Shown piece after piece: positions 61,376-64,000 of a stretch of DNA of 64,000 bases. The notes under the pieces are model-generated. The model worked only from the letters and a program-made list of their open reading frames with translations. It searched no databases and was not told where the DNA came from. The DNA comes from an uncultured Clostridia bacterium. GTDB taxonomy: Bacteria > Bacillota > Clostridia > Oscillospirales > Ruminococcaceae. Position 1 is the stretch's first letter; each line of letters begins with the position of its first letter. The position numbers and the translations under genes were made by a program. The stretch spans positions 1 to 64,000 of the forward strand of contig CALWZA010000025.1 in NCBI GenBank assembly GCA_944385905.1, written 5' to 3'.

Positions 61376-62662
61376 CTGAATATTATTCTGCTCTCCGGCG
61401 GATGTGGAAAAAGACTTTGGCCTCTTTCAAACGATGTCCGCTCAAAACAGTTTCTTAAACTGCTCAAACACGGCGAAAAATCCGAATCTATGATAGAACG
61501 TGTATTCCGTCAGATATCATGCTCTTTTTCAGACCCGAGAATAGTAATCGCTACCGGAAAGGCTCAGGCGGAATTGGTTAAATGCCGCCTTGGCAGCCGT
61601 ACTGACACACATATCGTATGTGAACCGGACCGAAGAAACACCTATCCTGCAATTGCGCTGTCATGCGCCTTTTTAATTGACCGTTTGGGAGCTTCTCCTG
61701 ATGAGCCAGTTATTGTTCTGCCGGCGGATCAGTTTGCGGGAAGTGATTATTTTACTGCGCTTGGTAAAATGTATTCAGCTTCGGCTGACGGCATTGCGGA
61801 TCTCATACTAATGGGTATTGAGCCGTCGGAGCCATCGTCAAAATTCGGATATATTTTATCTGAAAAAGGGGTCGGCTCTTTTTCAAATGTTATCGGTTTC
61901 AGGGAAAAGCCTGATGAGCTGAGCGCATACAGGCTTATATCGGAAGGCGCCAAAGTAAACGGAGGTGTTTTTGCATTCAAGCTCGGATGGATGCTTGAAA
62001 GAGTGTACGAATCATGCGGCTTTTCCTCTTTTGACAATTTATATAACAACTATTCAACCTTAAACCCAGTCAGTTTCGACTGCGAAATAGCTGAAAACTG
62101 TAAATCAGCCGCCATGCTCTACTTTAACGGAAAATGGAAAGACCTTGGCACATGGAATTCTCTTTCTGAGGAAATTCCCACATCATCTGGAAATGTAATT
62201 TCATCTGACGATAACTTAAACTCAACTTTCATTAATGAACTCGACATTCCCATTATTGCTCTAGGAACAAGCAACCTTATAATAGCCGCTTCTTCTGACG
62301 GTATTCTTGTGGCAGACAAGTCAAAATCGCAGCAGCTTAAGTCTTATGCTGATTTATGCCCTTCTGAATTACGATTTCAGGAATCATGCTGGGGCACGCG
62401 AAAAACCATTGAATCCTACTCGTCAGCTGACGGTTTAAAGCCCGTATGTTACAGCGTCTGTGTCTTCTCAGGCTGCACGGCTGACTCATTAAGCTGCGAT
62501 TCCGGCAGCAAACTCTATGTATTTACTAAAGGTTCGGGTCAGCTGATTACAGATTCAGGCACACGTTCTGTTTTACAGGGCGATTTCATATCAGTTGAAG
62601 CCAAAACCAGGCACAGTATCACCGCTTTTTCAGAGCTTAAATTTATTGAGGTCGACTTTTAA
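61376..62662 (+). CDS. mannose-1-phosphate guanylyltransferase-like protein (ManC type)
   Basis: A 428-residue nucleotidyltransferase with the sugar-nucleotide loop LSGGCGKRLWPLSNDVRSKQFLKLL at its N-terminus, CEPDRRNTYPAIALS, LPADQF and GFREKPDE. This is the GDP-mannose pyrophosphorylase pattern. A C-terminal cupin-like part (about 340-428: KGSGQLITDSGTRSVLQGDFISVEAKTRHSI) resembles a reduced phosphomannose isomerase domain. The likely start is CTG 61376, which gives (M)NIILLSGG and lies 9 bases after AAAGGA. The in-frame TTG at 61367 abuts that ribosome site, so it is less likely. Confidence 0.85.
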   Translation: MNIILLSGGCGKRLWPLSNDVRSKQFLKLLKHGEKSESMIERVFRQISCSFSDPRIVIATGKAQAELVKCRLGSRTDTHIVCEPDRRNTYPAIALSCAFLIDRLGASPDEPVIVLPADQFAGSDYFTALGKMYSASADGIADLILMGIEPSEPSSKFGYILSEKGVGSFSNVIGFREKPDELSAYRLISEGAKVNGGVFAFKLGWMLERVYESCGFSSFDNLYNNYSTLNPVSFDCEIAENCKSAAMLYFNGKWKDLGTWNSLSEEIPTSSGNVISSDDNLNSTFINELDIPIIALGTSNLIIAASSDGILVADKSKSQQLKSYADLCPSELRFQESCWGTRKTIESYSSADGLKPVCYSVCVFSGCTADSLSCDSGSKLYVFTKGSGQLITDSGTRSVLQGDFISVEAKTRHSITAFSELKFIEVDF

Positions 62663-62690
62663 AGTTTCGACTGCGTTTTTCTATAATTAT

Positions 62691-62732
62691 AAAAAGCTCC
62701 CGATTAGATTTAAACGGGAGCTTTTTATATTT
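62691..62732. terminator. bidirectional terminator between the manC-like and LRR genes
   Basis: AAAAAGCTCCCG (62691-62702) pairs with CGGGAGCTTTTT (62715-62726), a perfect 12-bp stem flanked by A and T runs. Confidence 0.9.
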
Positions 62733-62747
62733 AATGTCTGTAGTTTC

Positions 62748-63788
62748 TTATTTACTTGTAACGCTGAAACCTAAACTTTTTATATAATCCTCGGCATAAG
62801 AGCCCTTTGCGCATACAAACTCCGTTTCACCGAACAGCCCTGAAAAATTAGTATCTCCTATCTGAGTGACGCTTTCCGGTATAGTTACCTTTTCAAGTGC
62901 TGTAGCCATAGTGAATACTCCGTCTGCTATGTATGTTATACCGGACGGAACAACAGCGGTCTTAAGCTGAGCAGTGTCGCCGTTATATCTGTATAGCGTT
63001 CCGCCAATAACTACATACTCTTCCGACGCGCTCTCGTCCCATGCTGTTGACAAAAGCGAATTAACCTCAAACTTTGTATTTTTACTTTCAACTGTTATTT
63101 TCTTTAAATTGATGCAGCCGAAAAACGCCTGAGGAGTCACTGACTCGACCGAAGCCGGTATTGTTATAGAAGTAAGATTTTCACAGTCCCAAATACCGCC
63201 TATTGTCTTTACCGTGTCAGGAAAATTTATTTTTGTCACTTTATTAGGGTTGTCAAAAAGTGATTTTCCGTTTGCGTTGTCACCCATTACGGCTACAACT
63301 GTCTTATTGCCTATCTTTGACGGTATTGTTACCTCCTGCGCGCTTCCGAGATATTTGTATACCGCTATCCCGTCAGCCATTTCAAAAAAAAGGTATGTCT
63401 CATCATTTTCATTTTCAGATATCGATATATCGTCCTGTGATATCTCCGCTTCATCATCTTCTATTTCTATAACGTCGTCTTTATTGCTGACCTGCTCTGT
63501 TGTTGTAGTCAGAACTGTAGTTGTGACTGTTGTAGTAGCTGATGTTGTAGCCTCTTCCGTTCCTTCTGAACCGGTTGTTGTTTGCTCCTCTTCTGTTGTG
63601 CTTTCCGATGACAAAGTTACTTCTTCTGTCGGCGATTCAGATGTGTTTTCACTCACCGGAGAAGTTTCTGTCTGTGACGGGAGTTCGCCCGGCGCTTTTG
63701 TATCCTCTGTATTTTCATTTTTTCCGCATCCTGATATAACCGCCACTGCCGCTGTGATTACCGCGAATATGGCGCATTTCATTTTCAT
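62748..63788 (-). CDS. leucine-rich-repeat (BspA-like) lipoprotein
   Basis: A 346-residue surface lipoprotein. The signal peptide ends in lipobox VISGC. Residues 24-130 are a Thr/Ser/Glu-rich, low-complexity linker (TTTVTTTVLTTTTEQ) that should span the cell wall. The rest has LRR_5 repeats of the BspA type (TKINFPDTVKTIGGIWDCENLTSITIPASVESVTPQAFFGCINLKKITV is covered by about residues 186-235), which often bind host or substrate ligands. ATG 63788 is supported by GGAAGAG; the next ATG is two codons later. Monocistronic. Confidence 0.88.
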   Translation of the reverse strand: MKMKCAIFAVITAAVAVISGCGKNENTEDTKAPGELPSQTETSPVSENTSESPTEEVTLSSESTTEEEQTTTGSEGTEEATTSATTTVTTTVLTTTTEQVSNKDDVIEIEDDEAEISQDDISISENENDETYLFFEMADGIAVYKYLGSAQEVTIPSKIGNKTVVAVMGDNANGKSLFDNPNKVTKINFPDTVKTIGGIWDCENLTSITIPASVESVTPQAFFGCINLKKITVESKNTKFEVNSLLSTAWDESASEEYVVIGGTLYRYNGDTAQLKTAVVPSGITYIADGVFTMATALEKVTIPESVTQIGDTNFSGLFGETEFVCAKGSYAEDYIKSLGFSVTSK

Positions 63789-63856
63789 ATATTAACTCTT
63801 CCTTTCAGTATTTGACTTTGCTCTTTGACAAATATTTTCATCAAGTCGCACAACAC

Positions 63857-63885
63857 ATTATACTCAATCCCGTCAAAATTGTCAA
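63857..63885 (-). promoter_or_regulatory. consensus promoter of the LRR lipoprotein gene
   Basis: On the minus strand TTGACA (63885-63880), 17 bases, TATAAT (63862-63857): a perfect consensus match. Confidence 0.9.
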
Positions 63886-64000
63886 CTCATACGCATAATG
63901 ATTCTATTAAGCCGATTTTACGTAAAAGCTTTTATATAAAACAACTTTTATGTCTGAATAATTGCACTCCGCATACAAAAACTATCATATACTTTTTAAA

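Noticed and set aside
62748-63788. Simple-repeat region in the LRR lipoprotein as a variable microsatellite or CRISPR-like array
   Set aside because: The Thr/Ser/Glu-rich stretch has no regular repeat unit at DNA level; it is an ordinary low-complexity wall-spanning linker.

Overview
The window reads as chromosomal DNA of a low-to-mid GC, anaerobic, spore-forming Clostridia member, most like Ruminococcus and relatives (Oscillospiraceae). The grounds are: strong AAAGGA/GGAGG ribosome sites and consensus TTGACA-N17-TATAAT promoters; sporulation genes (sigK, a pdaA-type deacetylase, a SpoVB-type flippase); a secreted GH74 xyloglucanase; and an [FeFe]-hydrogenase locus with a sensory hydrogenase, arranged like the hydS locus reported in Ruminococcus albus. 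No rRNA, tRNA, CRISPR array, prophage or insertion sequence was seen.

Layout. 1-7 kb: a headless beta-galactosidase fragment, sigK, ychF, ireB, a pdaA-like gene and two unrelated lipoproteins. 6.8-12.2 kb (minus): a Phe T-box leader driving an FAD oxidoreductase, pheS, pheT and a small P-loop kinase. 12.2-16.7 kb (minus): queA, a PAS protein, tgt, mntP, an HAD phosphatase and a membrane protein. 16.8-19.9 kb (plus): a lysine riboswitch followed by asd-dapA-dapB. 20-31.7 kb (plus): a ZTP riboswitch followed by purE-purC-purF-purM-purN-IMP cyclohydrolase (PurO-like)-AICAR transformylase-purD-purL, which is nearly the complete IMP pathway (purB is absent). 31.8-35 kb (minus): the GH74 enzyme.

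35.2-40.2 kb (plus): two thioredoxin-like [2Fe-2S] proteins, a sensory [FeFe]-hydrogenase with a PAS domain, a SpoIIE/PP2C-type phosphatase and a second [FeFe]-hydrogenase, behind a promoter whose -10 is covered by a Rex-like operator. This is the most distinctive system in the window: its layout suggests that H2 sensing, dephosphorylation and NADH-redox control are combined. 40.2-51 kb (minus): a TPR membrane protein, yerC-methyltransferase-hslO-prfB, lon-engB-lysA, rpsF-ssb-rpsR and a zinc-ribbon membrane protein. 51.3-53 kb (plus): eda-kdgK. 53-61.2 kb (minus): a cation/H+ antiporter, an unannotated 38-residue membrane peptide, galE-amidohydrolase-fumarase alpha, and spoVB-mazG-hup-rqcP. 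61.4-64 kb: a ManC-like nucleotidyltransferase and an LRR lipoprotein.

The most interesting non-coding signals are a GC-rich inverted repeat that would hide the sigK ribosome site, the Rex-like site at 35.23 kb, a terminator between purC and purF, and a candidate ~105-nt small RNA at 41.15-41.26 kb that runs against its neighbours. All calls come from reading sequence and motifs by eye; no database search was run.
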